In this document: in pieces, positions 1 to 9,199 of the stretch
Numbering within the stretch: the first letter of the stretch is position 1
Layout: the number at the start of each line of letters is the position of its first letter
DNA from: Sphingosinicella sp. YJ22
Lineage (GTDB): Bacteria > Pseudomonadota > Alphaproteobacteria > Sphingomonadales > Sphingomonadaceae
Reading direction: 5' to 3'
Length of the DNA: 64,000 nucleotides
NCBI RefSeq assembly: GCF_011320075.1
Contig: NZ_JAANPA010000001.1
Coordinates: forward strand, 170,112 to 234,111
Position numbers and translations under genes: made by a program
The notes under the pieces: model-generated
Seen by the model: the letters and a program-made list of their open reading frames with translations, nothing else
Told to the model about the DNA's origin: nothing
Databases searched by the model: none

Positions 1-80
1 TGAACAAGGATTTGAGGGAGCTGAGCGCCAAGGTCGGCGCGCCGGCCGCCGCGATGCCGGCCCAGCCGCAGCCCGCCTGA
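1..80 (+). CDS. C-terminal end of an unidentified protein (partial)
   Basis: An open frame enters from the left edge (first complete codon at position 3) and stops at TGA 78-80. It encodes about 25 residues with an Ala/Pro/Gln-rich end (AAAMPAQPQPA). Nothing in the fragment identifies a family. It lies 25 bases before the aldehyde dehydrogenase start on the same strand, so the two may be co-transcribed. Confidence 0.5.
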   Translation, partial: NKDLRELSAKVGAPAAAMPAQPQPA

Positions 81-105
81 TCCGCCGGATCGATTGGGGG
101 ATCAG

Positions 106-1545
<1,440 letters not shown>

Positions 1546-1575
1546 CCAGCCAAGGAAGCTGACCGGCGAATAGGG

Positions 1576-1599
1576 GCCGCGCCGGCTGGGCGGCGCGGC
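1576..1599. terminator. Hairpin between convergent genes
   Basis: A perfect 8-bp stem (GCCGCGCC/GGCGCGGC) with an 8-nt loop lies between the aldehyde dehydrogenase and the convergent secreted-protein gene. Only a short T run follows on the plus strand, so it is a probable weak bidirectional terminator. Confidence 0.5.
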
Positions 1600-1607
1600 G
1601 GTTTCGC

Positions 1608-2339
1608 TCAGGCGGGCTCGTCGGATGCGGCGCGGGTCGCGATCAGGACGTCAAGCTGCGAGCGGCAATTGTTGTCGAGGAACGCGGTCGCCACCGCATC
1701 GACATTGCCGATCTGCAGGCCGGTCAGCGTCCGCGTGGTCACACGCACCGGATTGACCGCGCCGTTCCAGTTGAGCTGATAGCTGGCGCCGTCGGCGACG
1801 GGCACGCTGGCGGGCCATTCGAGAGTCGCCTGGCCGGCATTCCAGTTCACCGTCTGAGCCGCACCGTTCTGCGGCGTGATGGTGAGGCGGACGGCGCGGT
1901 CGCTCTGCGGGCGCCACAGGACCGGACGCTGCCCGGACAGCACGCAGGCGCGGCCGCTCTGGGTCACGTCGAACTGCCAGATATCCGCTGGGCGGGCCAC
2001 CGCAGCCGCCGGGAGGTCGGTGCGAACTGCTCCGGTCTGGCGGCGAACGTTACTGCCGCCGGCCATTTGCGGGCCGCGGCGCACCGGGCCGGTGGCGCTG
2101 TACGAGCCCGGGCCGCGGAACGTGCGCGTCGCGCCGTTGGCGAGCACCACGACGACGTCGCCCGGACGAAGCGTGAAGCTGGTCGTGTCGGCGACCCGGC
2201 GGCCGGCCGGGTAATTGCGCGCGGACGGTCCCGCCGAGCGCAGAATGAGCACTTCCGCCGCCGCAGCCGAGATTTCACCTGCCGCGATGGCGAGAACGGC
2301 GAACTGGACAAGCCGCCGCTTGCGTGGACTCCAAGTCAA
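1608..2339 (-). CDS. Exported protein, paralogue of the upstream gene (243 aa)
   Basis: No named family was recognised. The N-terminus has basic residues then a hydrophobic stretch (VQFAVLAIAAGEIS) ending AAAAEV, a plausible Sec signal peptide. The mature start EVLILRSAGPSAR is followed by a compact beta-rich segment (LRPGDVVVVLANGATRTFRGPG) resembling an SH3-like or FecR-like beta domain. A single conserved Cys pair lies towards the C-terminus. TTG 2339 is chosen because it sits 5 nt after a strong GGAGGGAGG. It is the distal gene of a cyclase-paralogue-paralogue array and about half the residues match the neighbour, so it arose by tandem duplication. Confidence 0.75.
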   Translation of the reverse strand: MTWSPRKRRLVQFAVLAIAAGEISAAAAEVLILRSAGPSARNYPAGRRVADTTSFTLRPGDVVVVLANGATRTFRGPGSYSATGPVRRGPQMAGGSNVRRQTGAVRTDLPAAAVARPADIWQFDVTQSGRACVLSGQRPVLWRPQSDRAVRLTITPQNGAAQTVNWNAGQATLEWPASVPVADGASYQLNWNGAVNPVRVTTRTLTGLQIGNVDAVATAFLDNNCRSQLDVLIATRAASDEPA

Positions 2340-2423
2340 TCTGACCTCCCTCCGACCTGCCTTGCAGGTCCTATACACAAAATCCTGCGGCGCGGCATCC
2401 CGCGCCCTGCCTGCGGCTCCGAG

Positions 2424-3203
2424 TCACCGGCGCGGTGCCGCCGGCTCGCGCGCCGGTGTGCGCCGCGCATCGGCGTCGCCCACCGGGGCCTCGGGATCCG
2501 TCCGCGTCGCGATGAACGTGTCGAGCTGGCTGGTACACTCGTTTCGGATGAAAGTGCTCGCCAGCGTGTCGAGATTGTCGGCCTCGCTCTCGCCGAGCAT
2601 AATCGTGCGGATGCGTACGGGACGTGCGTCGCTGTCCCAGTTCAACGTGAAGGTGGCACCGCTGGCGATCGGCAGGCTCGCCGGCCAGGCGTAGCTGGTC
2701 TGCCCCGCCGGCCAGTCGAACGACTGGGCGTCGCCCGCCAGCGTGCGGATGGTGAGACGGGTGCCGCCATGGTCGGCCGGGCGCCACAGCGTCGGGAGCG
2801 CGCCGGCCGGCACGCAGACATTGCCGCTCTGGCGGGAATCGAATTGCCAGATGTCAGTCGGATCGACGCCCGGGACAACCGGCTCGGTGCGGACCACGCC
2901 GGTCTGGACGCGGACCGCCACGCCGTTGTCGGTGCGATAGCCCTGCGGCGGGGCGACGACGCTGAACGCGCCCGGTCCGCGGAAGGTGCGCGTCCCGCCC
3001 TGCGCCAGCACGGTGACGCGGTCGCCGGTGCGCAGGTTGAAGACGTGGGTGTCCGGCACATGCGCGCCGACGCGGAACAGGCGCCGCGCGCTCGGCCCGT
3101 CGGTGCGCAGGATGAGGACTTCGGCGGCGGCATGGGAAATCTCGCCGGCCGCGACTGCAAGAAGCGCGAACTGCGCCAGGCGCGTTGCGGATATCTTCGA
3201 CAT
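2424..3203 (-). CDS. Exported protein, tandem paralogue (259 aa)
   Basis: Same architecture as the adjacent downstream gene: signal peptide (AQFALLAVAAGEIS), mature start EVLILRTDGPSAR, then the segment LRTGDRVTVLAQGGTRTFRGPG, an IWQFD box, a W-rich beta region and a C-terminal NECTSQLDTFIATR block shared with the paralogue (NNCRSQLDVLIATR). It lies about 127 nt downstream of the CHASE2-type cyclase on the same strand. The cyclase has an extracytoplasmic sensor, so these exported proteins could act on or with that sensor; this is inference from gene order only. Confidence 0.75.
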   Translation of the reverse strand: MSKISATRLAQFALLAVAAGEISHAAAEVLILRTDGPSARRLFRVGAHVPDTHVFNLRTGDRVTVLAQGGTRTFRGPGAFSVVAPPQGYRTDNGVAVRVQTGVVRTEPVVPGVDPTDIWQFDSRQSGNVCVPAGALPTLWRPADHGGTRLTIRTLAGDAQSFDWPAGQTSYAWPASLPIASGATFTLNWDSDARPVRIRTIMLGESEADNLDTLASTFIRNECTSQLDTFIATRTDPEAPVGDADARRTPAREPAAPRR

Positions 3204-3329
3204 GTCGCCCTCCGAGACCCGTCTTGAGGCCGCTTATACGCCGCTCAGGCTGAACGGCAGAATTACGGCTCCGTCATATTCGACGCGGCGCGCGCCGCCT
3301 TCGTCGAATTCCGAGCGCCGGCGCCGGCG

Positions 3330-5399
3330 CTATTTCGACTCCAGAACGAAGGCACCGCCGGGCCCCGCCTCGCGGATTCGAAACACGAAATTGTGCAGGG
3401 CCGCGTCGTCGGGATGCTCCGCCGCGACCCGCTCGATGTCGCCGAGCGCAGTGTGGTCGCCGCCATCGTAACGCTGCCACAGGTCGCGCAAGCGGGCGCG
3501 GACCTCCGCGTCCATGTGCGGGACCGGCTCCCAGATCTCGATCGGGGTGGGACGGCCGCTGAGGACGACGCGCCCCATCGGCCGGTAGAGGTCGGTGTCG
3601 GTCACGTCCTTGACCGCGGTGCTGACGAGGATGCTGGTCTGCAGCGCCTTGTTGGCGGATTCCAGCCGTGCTGCCGTGTTCATGCCGTCGCCGAGCGCGG
3701 TGTATTGGATTCGCTTCTGCCCGCCGAAATTGCCGACCACGACGTCGCCGAGGTGGAGGCCGACTCGGGTGCGGCCGATCGTCGGGAGGTCGGCATCGGC
3801 GGTTCGGCGGAACTCCTCGCCGGCCTCGAACATGGCGATCGCTGCCCGCACGGCGCGCTCGGCGTCGTCCGGCCGGCTGATCGGCGCGCCCCAGAAGGCG
3901 ACGACGGCGTCGCCGACGAACTTGTCGATCGTGCCGCCATGGCTGAGGACGGTGTCGCTCAGAGTGTCGAGATAATGGTTGAGCAGCGCCGACAATCGCT
4001 CCGGCTGGATGCCGTGGCTCAATTTGGTGAAGCCTTCGAGGTCGGTGAACAGGGCGTAGATCTGCTTCTTCTCGCCCTTCAGAGCGAGCCGCTCGGGATC
4101 GCGCATGATCTGGGCGGCGACGTCGGCGGGGAGATATTTGCCGAGCGCCGAGGACGCGAACTTGCGTTGCTCCGACCCGACCGCGCGTGCGGCGATGCCG
4201 GCGCCGAGCACGGCAAGCAGCCAGCCGGCGCCCCAGCCCGCGGCGGGCAGGTGAATGGTCTCGACCTCGTTCGCTTCCAAAAAGAACGGCACGGCGGCGA
4301 TCAGCGCGACCTGGACGATGACCGCGAGTCCGAGAATCCAGCCGCGGCCCTCGAGCACGGCGGTCAGCACGCCGCCGGCGACGATCGCCACCGCGATCGC
4401 CCACAGCAGCCAATCCGGGATTGGCCTCGGCATCCGCCCGTCCAGCACTTGCGACAGCATGTGCGCGTGGATGATCATGCCCTTGGTGAAGGTCTGGCCA
4501 TCCTGCCGGGTCCGCGACATCGGCGTTTCGAAGTCGTCGAGCAGCTGGATGTTGCCGCCGAGGATGATGTAGCGGCCCTCGATCGTCGGCCGAAGACTCT
4601 CGGCGATCGCCGCGCTTTCCTCGGGGGGCAGGTCGCCGCTGGCGAGCGAGGCCAGCATCTCGACGGGAAGCTCCGTGAACGGCTGGATCTCGGGGCTGTC
4701 GGTGAGGCGATAGTCGATCGCGCCGCGATAGCCGACGAAGGCGCGATGCTCGGGCGCCATCGCGCTGGCCAGGAAGGTCGGCAGATGCGGGTCCAGCTCC
4801 GGCCAGCGCCGCATCACGCCGTCGGCGTTGTCCGGCCGGAACTGGATGCTCGCCGGCCGTACCGGGCCCGAACGCACCTGATCGAGGAAGTTGCTCAGGA
4901 ATTGCTCCTGCCAATATTGCATCTGCTCGGGATTGGCCTGCGTCGTCGTGAACGCGAGGAAGGTGGGCGTGCGCATCGCGCGCATCGTGGCGATCAGCTC
5001 GGCATCTTCGGGCTGGGCCTGGTCGATCAGGATGTCGATGCCGATCGCGCGCGGGTTCATGCGGTCGATCGCGCGAAGCGCCTGGGCCATCATCCGCCGG
5101 TCGAGCGGCGAGCGCTTGCCGAGCTGCTCCAGAGTCTGGTCGGTATAGGTGACGAGCGTGATTCGGTCGTCCTGGCCGAGCCGGTCGGCCGCCCAGAAGA
5201 AGCGCAGGTCGTAAAGCGCGCGTTCGGCATCGCTGGTGAGCGGCATCGTCCAGCTGGAGCGAGCGACGGTGAGCGCGATGCCAAGCAGCAGCAGCGTCAG
5301 GATCAGCCGAGCGACGCCGATCTGGCGGAGCGTCCGGCGAACGCCGATCAGGCCGCGGCGCCCTTCCTGCTGCACAGCCCGGGTGCCCGCGTCGGCCAT
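3330..5399 (-). CDS. CHASE2-type sensor adenylate/guanylate cyclase
   Basis: Membrane-anchored class III nucleotide cyclase of 689 residues, probably making cAMP or cGMP in response to an extracytoplasmic signal. The order is a first TM near residues 31-51, a periplasmic CHASE2-like domain to about 330, three closely spaced TMs to about 420, and a C-terminal class III catalytic domain. Metal-binding aspartates are visible in FTDLEGF (about D453) and FVGDAVVAFWG (about D497), with the usual 44-residue spacing; GDVVVGNFGG and GDGMNTAARLE follow. ATG 5399 has a GGGAGGGGAG ribosome site; an upstream in-frame start (5465) lacks one. It heads the run with the two exported paralogues and is divergent from the ECF sigma gene. 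Confidence 0.92.
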   Translation of the reverse strand: MADAGTRAVQQEGRRGLIGVRRTLRQIGVARLILTLLLLGIALTVARSSWTMPLTSDAERALYDLRFFWAADRLGQDDRITLVTYTDQTLEQLGKRSPLDRRMMAQALRAIDRMNPRAIGIDILIDQAQPEDAELIATMRAMRTPTFLAFTTTQANPEQMQYWQEQFLSNFLDQVRSGPVRPASIQFRPDNADGVMRRWPELDPHLPTFLASAMAPEHRAFVGYRGAIDYRLTDSPEIQPFTELPVEMLASLASGDLPPEESAAIAESLRPTIEGRYIILGGNIQLLDDFETPMSRTRQDGQTFTKGMIIHAHMLSQVLDGRMPRPIPDWLLWAIAVAIVAGGVLTAVLEGRGWILGLAVIVQVALIAAVPFFLEANEVETIHLPAAGWGAGWLLAVLGAGIAARAVGSEQRKFASSALGKYLPADVAAQIMRDPERLALKGEKKQIYALFTDLEGFTKLSHGIQPERLSALLNHYLDTLSDTVLSHGGTIDKFVGDAVVAFWGAPISRPDDAERAVRAAIAMFEAGEEFRRTADADLPTIGRTRVGLHLGDVVVGNFGGQKRIQYTALGDGMNTAARLESANKALQTSILVSTAVKDVTDTDLYRPMGRVVLSGRPTPIEIWEPVPHMDAEVRARLRDLWQRYDGGDHTALGDIERVAAEHPDDAALHNFVFRIREAGPGGAFVLESK

Positions 5400-5586
5400 T
5401 GCTCCCCTCCCGATTTCCCCTGGGGCGGAGGCTAGACCGCACCGGGCGAGAAGAACAGGCCCCAATCGTCGACGGGCCCGGGACGACTATTTGACCCGCT
5501 TCGGCGCAAATCGCCCGCGCGACTTGCGGGAACCCGCACCTCGTCTATCATGATGCCGCTTTGTTCCCATCTCTCCTCAGGCCCGC

Positions 5587-6135
5587 GTGGCAACGGTGAG
5601 CATAGAACCGCTAGACCCCTCGTCCGGCGGGACGCCGGGGGACAGGCAGAGCCTGTTCGACCACGCGCGCGAGCATCACATCGCACTGATCAACCGCATC
5701 GCCTTGTCCTACGAGATCGACCCGGCTTTGCGGCGTGAGTTGGTTCAGGACATCATGCTCGCGCTGTGGATGGCGCTTGCCACCTTCCGCGGGGAATCCT
5801 CTCTCAAGACCTTCGTCGCCTCGGTCGCTCAGAAACGGTCCATTTCGCACGTGACTCGCCGTGCCCGCGAGCCGAGACAGGAGGAGCTGTCGCCGGATCT
5901 GCCGTCGTCCGGGCCGCGGCCGGACGAGATCGCGGTACAGAACGACATGAAGCAGCGCCTCGTGGAATCGATCCAGAAGCTGCCGATCCCGCAGCGCGAG
6001 GCGATCGTGCTCACCCTCGAAGAGTTCAGCTATGCCGAGATCGGTGAGGTGCTCGGCATCACCAGCAACGCGGCCATGCTTCGCTGCCAGCGCGCCAGGG
6101 CCGCCCTGAAGGCCATCATGGAGACTCGCTCATGA
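5587..6135 (+). CDS. ECF-type RNA polymerase sigma factor
   Basis: A 182-residue sigma-70 family factor of the extracytoplasmic-function class. Region 2 is recognisable (LVQDIMLALWMALATFRGESSLKTFVASVAQKR, of which the latter part is the -10 helix), and region 4 is the HTH in QREAIVLTLEEFSYAEIGEVLG followed by a second helix. A GTG start at 5587 is the first in frame; the ribosome site is weak, and GTG 5596 is an alternative. Its stop overlaps the next start (ATGA), a typical sigma/anti-sigma arrangement. The regulon is unknown. The start region is divergent from the cyclase gene. Confidence 0.9.
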   Translation: MATVSIEPLDPSSGGTPGDRQSLFDHAREHHIALINRIALSYEIDPALRRELVQDIMLALWMALATFRGESSLKTFVASVAQKRSISHVTRRAREPRQEELSPDLPSSGPRPDEIAVQNDMKQRLVESIQKLPIPQREAIVLTLEEFSYAEIGEVLGITSNAAMLRCQRARAALKAIMETRS

Positions 6136-6755
6136 GCACGGGCGACCTCGACGACCTGGCGACCCTGTGGCGCGCCGAGCCGGACGCTGCCGAGCAGGAG
6201 GAGCTTCAGCGGCTCGCCGGCAGGGCGCGTTGGCGCGGCCGGCTTGTCGACTATGTCGATCTGGCGATGGTCGCTCTGGTGATCGGAGGCAGCATCGTCG
6301 CCGCTTTCGCTGCGCGCAGCCCGCTGCTGATGGCCGCGGCGCTGGTCCTCATCGTCGCGTCGGTTTGGCTGACCTGGAAACGGCGGATGATCCGCCAGGT
6401 GACTCGTGACCTCGTGACGACGGATCGCGACAGTTTCCTTTCCGGCAGCATTCGCCATACCAAGGCCAATCTGCGCCGAAACACGCTGAGCCTCGTCGCT
6501 TTCCCGCTGATCGTCCCGCTCGCCGTGATTCTGAAACGCGCAGCGACGACCGGCGGGGACCCCAACGCCGTGCTCACTGGCCTGGCCGAATGGGCGGGCT
6601 CGCAACGCGGCGTCATCACGCTCTCGGTCCTGTCGCTCATGATCCTGTTCCTGCTTCGCAGCCGGCATCGCCATAAGGCGGAATTGCGGCGGCTGGAGGA
6701 CCTGCGACGGGCCTACGAGGACGAGGCGCGGATGGATGGCGAAGTCGACTTATAA
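6132..6755 (+). CDS. Four-TM membrane protein, putative anti-sigma partner
   Basis: A 207-residue protein translationally coupled to the sigma factor by a 4-nt ATGA overlap. A soluble N-terminus (LDDLATLWRAEPD) precedes TM segments at about residues 41-60, 64-84, 115-133 and 155-172, ending in a charged cytoplasmic tail. No zinc-binding HxxxCxxC anti-sigma motif is present. The coupling and topology suggest a membrane anti-sigma factor or sensor for the adjacent ECF factor, but sequence alone does not prove it. Confidence 0.7.
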   Translation: MSTGDLDDLATLWRAEPDAAEQEELQRLAGRARWRGRLVDYVDLAMVALVIGGSIVAAFAARSPLLMAAALVLIVASVWLTWKRRMIRQVTRDLVTTDRDSFLSGSIRHTKANLRRNTLSLVAFPLIVPLAVILKRAATTGGDPNAVLTGLAEWAGSQRGVITLSVLSLMILFLLRSRHRHKAELRRLEDLRRAYEDEARMDGEVDL

Positions 6756-6843
6756 ACAGCTTTTCCCGCCTGTTTCCCGGGAGTTTCCCCAGTTGCGTCC
6801 ACAACTTAGTCGCTAACCCCGGACAGGAATCCTTCCCTTTCGA

Positions 6844-6882
6844 GACTGTTGCCGACGGGGTGGCGATGCCGCGGCAACAGTC
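6844..6882. promoter_or_regulatory. 11-bp perfect inverted repeat upstream of the peptide cassette
   Basis: GACTGTTGCCG (6844-6854) is matched by CGGCAACAGTC (6872-6882) with a 17-nt spacer. It lies 35 nt before the small-peptide gene and after the sigma/membrane pair. It could be an operator for a dimeric regulator or an mRNA leader hairpin; there is no T run, so it is not a simple terminator. Confidence 0.6.
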
Positions 6883-6917
6883 GACGGCGAACCTCCTCCA
6901 GAGGACAGGAGGACGAC

Positions 6918-7046
6918 GTGAAGAAGATGGACATCGGAAGGATCCCGGAGTTGCGGACCCGGGTCGGGGTGCATGGTTCCGCCAAGCAGAAGGAAGTCGG
7001 CGGCGCGGCCTGCGTCGGCGTCGTCATCGCGCTCATCACGACCTGA
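6918..7046 (+). CDS. Small GG-motif peptide (42 aa), candidate RiPP precursor
   Basis: GTG 6918 sits 5 nt after a strong AGGAGG. The 42-residue product has a charged N-terminal part (KKMDIGRIPELRTR, then VGVHGSAKQKE), a VGG pair, and a hydrophobic, Cys/Thr-containing end (AACVGVVIALITT). This leader-GG-core layout is that of many ribosomally made, modified peptides and GG-leader bacteriocins. It is followed by an intercistronic hairpin and two larger genes that could encode processing proteins. No lanthipeptide, radical-SAM, lasso or YcaO enzyme, protease or exporter is visible nearby, so the class is unknown. Confidence 0.65.
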   Translation: MKKMDIGRIPELRTRVGVHGSAKQKEVGGAACVGVVIALITT

Positions 7047-7053
7047 CGGGATG

Positions 7054-7076
7054 GGGAGGGGCGGGCGTCCCCTCCC
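7054..7076 (+). promoter_or_regulatory. Intercistronic hairpin between peptide and enzyme genes
   Basis: GGGAGGGG (7054-7061), 7-nt loop, CCCCTCCC (7069-7076), immediately after the peptide stop and before the ribosome site of the next gene. It has no T run. Such hairpins often stabilise the precursor mRNA or lower expression of downstream genes; that role is inferred. Confidence 0.6.
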
Positions 7077-7103
7077 GCCCACCTTCGCGGGGAGGACAGG
7101 AGC

Positions 7104-8102
7104 GTGAAAGCCAGCGATAGCCTGGCCGAATGGTTCGGCGACGCCGGAGCGCAGGCCAGGACGATGGCGCTCGCCGAAGGCGTGGCGCGGCACGTCGCGT
7201 CGCTGCCCGAGCTGCGCCGTCTCGAGGCCGATCTCTCGGCCGCAGGGGGGCGAAGCGCCGCGGCGGTGCTCGACGCGGCCCGAACCTTCCTCGACGACGA
7301 GCACGCGGTGGCGGCGTGCCTCGCGCCCCTGATCCAGGCGGCGCGCTCGGACCCCTTCTTCCGCCCGCCTCTGCGCCACGGATCGAGCCCGGTTCATACC
7401 GGCCTGCTGCTGTTCGACCGGCCCGAGCTGATGATCTTCCTGTCCGTCGTGTCCGCCGAAGCGGTCGCCGCCAAGCGCGTGTTCCGCCAGGGCGGAGCCT
7501 CGATCATCCTTCCGGGAACCCGCTCCCTCTACAAATTCCTCAGGTCGGGCGACGCGACCCTGTCGATCTGGGAAGCGCCCGAGGTCGACGGGGATTTCAG
7601 CTCCTCGGCAGGCACCAGGTGCCGCCGCGCCGAGCGCCGCCGGATGCGGGACGGCGAGACACTCGAGCTCGACGGGGGCCGGCAGACCTTCGTGATCGAC
7701 CACGCCGTGTCCGACATCGTCTATCTGCACGCGACCACCCAGGTCGACGCGGCGCCGCTGTCCGTCCAATATGATTCCGAAACCCTCGAGTTCGTCGGCG
7801 CAAGCAGCACCGACGAAGCGAGCTCGCGCGCCCATTTGATGCTGTCCCTGCTGCGCAGCATGGACCGCCAGGACGCGGCGCCCGTGTTCGAAGCGATGCT
7901 GAAGAGCCCGCATTTCTACATGCGCTGGGCGGCGATGCGCGACTTCCTCGGGCTCGACGCGGACCGCGCCCTTCCGCACCTGCGGGAAATGGCACGAAGC
8001 GACGACCATCCTGACGTGCGCGAGGCGGCCGCCCAGACCCTGGCGCTGCTGGTTGCCGATGATGAAGCGACCGAAAGAGAGGACGTGCCATGCCTCGCGT
8101 GA
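7104..8102 (+). CDS. Uncharacterised protein with cupin-like core and HEAT-like C-terminus
   Basis: No named family recognised. GTG 7104 follows GGAGGACAGGAG, nearly the same leader as the peptide gene. The 332 residues divide into a helical N-terminus (1-90), a beta-rich middle (about 97-235) that may be a double-stranded beta-helix (FRQGGASIILPGTRSLYKF, DGETLELDGG, IVYLHATT), and helical repeats (about 255-316: HFYMRWAAMRDFLG, then HLREMARSDDHPDVREAAAQTL) resembling HEAT units. The cupin metal-ligand pattern is poor here. Its 3' end overlaps the next gene by 13 nt, so the two proteins are probably made together. A role in modifying or binding the small peptide is inferred from context. Confidence 0.7.
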   Translation: MKASDSLAEWFGDAGAQARTMALAEGVARHVASLPELRRLEADLSAAGGRSAAAVLDAARTFLDDEHAVAACLAPLIQAARSDPFFRPPLRHGSSPVHTGLLLFDRPELMIFLSVVSAEAVAAKRVFRQGGASIILPGTRSLYKFLRSGDATLSIWEAPEVDGDFSSSAGTRCRRAERRRMRDGETLELDGGRQTFVIDHAVSDIVYLHATTQVDAAPLSVQYDSETLEFVGASSTDEASSRAHLMLSLLRSMDRQDAAPVFEAMLKSPHFYMRWAAMRDFLGLDADRALPHLREMARSDDHPDVREAAAQTLALLVADDEATEREDVPCLA

Positions 8103-9025
8103 TCGACACCGAAGCCGCGGACTCGATCGAGCTCGGCGACCTCGTCGAGATGCTCGAGGCCGGCCCGTTCGATCCCGAGGACGAGGGCTGCGTCGCGGAA
8201 TGGGGGCCGGCGCTCAAGCGGCTGGCCAACAACCGCCGCTTCATCGGCGATCTCGTGATCGAGGAGCTCAAGCAGCGCTGCGCCGGGCAGCTCAAGAACA
8301 ATTACTACACCACCCAGGTGCTGCTGCTGCACCGCGCGCGGACGTTCGCGCTCCGGGCGAACTTCTGGCCGGCCGAAGGCGACAGCGCCCTCGCCAATAG
8401 CGGCCGCGAGCCGTTCTTCTACGACGTCCCGCACGACCACAATTTCTCGTTCCTGACGGTCGGCTATCACGGGCCCGGCTATTGGAGCGACTATTACGAA
8501 TATGAGTATGGCCAGGTCGTCGGCTATCCCGGCGAGAAGGTCGACCTTCGCTTCGTAGAGCGGTCGGCGCTGAGCGAAGGCAAGGTCATGCTCTACCGCA
8601 AGCATGTCGACGTGCATCGCCAGCTGCCGCCGGACTCGCTGTCGGTGTCGCTCAACATCATCGCGCTGTCCGCGGTTTCCGATTTTCGCGACCAGTATCG
8701 CTTCGACGTCGATCGCTCCGAGGTGGCGTCGATCGTCAACCACACCGGCCTCGAGACCCTGATCAGGCTCGCCGCCCATTGCGGTGGCGGCAACGGGCTG
8801 GATCTCGTCGAGAGCTGCGCGGAGAGCCATCCGAGCGGCCGCGTGCGGTTCGCGGCGTGGCAGGCGAAGGCGTCGCTGCGTGACGATGTCGATGGGCGCA
8901 TCGCGGTCTACGAGGAAGCGGCCGCGGGCGCGGGCGGTCTCGCGGCCGCGACGGCGGCGCGCGAAGTGGAGCGCATCAAGGCGACGCGGCACTGGATCGA
9001 CGGCGCTCCGGACCTCGCCGCCTGA
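8090..9025 (+). CDS. Uncharacterised His-rich cupin-like protein with HEAT-like tail
   Basis: A 311-residue protein translationally coupled to the preceding gene. After a helical N-terminus (to about 85), residues 108-195 carry clustered possible metal ligands: H115 and H117 in PHDHNFSFLTVGYHGPGY, H127, acidic E137/E139 in YEYEYG, then H172 and H176 in KHVDVHRQL. This spacing suggests a metal-dependent cupin or 2-oxoglutarate-oxygenase-like fold, but it does not match the textbook cupin motifs exactly. Residues about 210-305 look like HEAT helices. If the adjacent peptide is a RiPP precursor, this is the best candidate for a modifying oxygenase. Function remains unassigned. Confidence 0.7.
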   Translation: MPRVIDTEAADSIELGDLVEMLEAGPFDPEDEGCVAEWGPALKRLANNRRFIGDLVIEELKQRCAGQLKNNYYTTQVLLLHRARTFALRANFWPAEGDSALANSGREPFFYDVPHDHNFSFLTVGYHGPGYWSDYYEYEYGQVVGYPGEKVDLRFVERSALSEGKVMLYRKHVDVHRQLPPDSLSVSLNIIALSAVSDFRDQYRFDVDRSEVASIVNHTGLETLIRLAAHCGGGNGLDLVESCAESHPSGRVRFAAWQAKASLRDDVDGRIAVYEEAAAGAGGLAAATAAREVERIKATRHWIDGAPDLAA

Positions 9026-9173
9026 CCACAAAAATTTTTCGGCTGCAGCGACAGGTTTTGCCGAGGGCGGTGACTAAGCGGTTTGGAGGGGGTGTCCACG
9101 GCCCTCGCGGCCGCGCTTCGGCGCGCCGCCAAGCGGTGGAAGGATCAAGACCTCTGTCCTGAGGTCCCACTCG

Positions 9174-9199
9174 GAGGCGGCTTCGGCCGCCTCTTTTTT
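9174..9199 (+). terminator. Intrinsic terminator after the peptide cassette
   Basis: GAGGCGGC (9174-9181), TTCG tetraloop, GCCGCCTC (9186-9193), then TTTTTT (9194-9199). A textbook rho-independent terminator on the plus strand; the T run reaches the stop codon of the convergent malate synthase gene. Confidence 0.9.

Noticed and set aside
3393..5435. Long open frame (680 codons) opposite the CHASE2 cyclase
   Set aside because: Antisense shadow created by GC-rich codon bias; no ribosome site, no family motif, while the opposite strand has complete cyclase motifs.
9070..9162. 30-codon frame after the peptide cassette containing GVHG, echoing the peptide's VGVHG
   Set aside because: Only four residues are shared, there is no good ribosome site and it runs into the terminator; likely chance.
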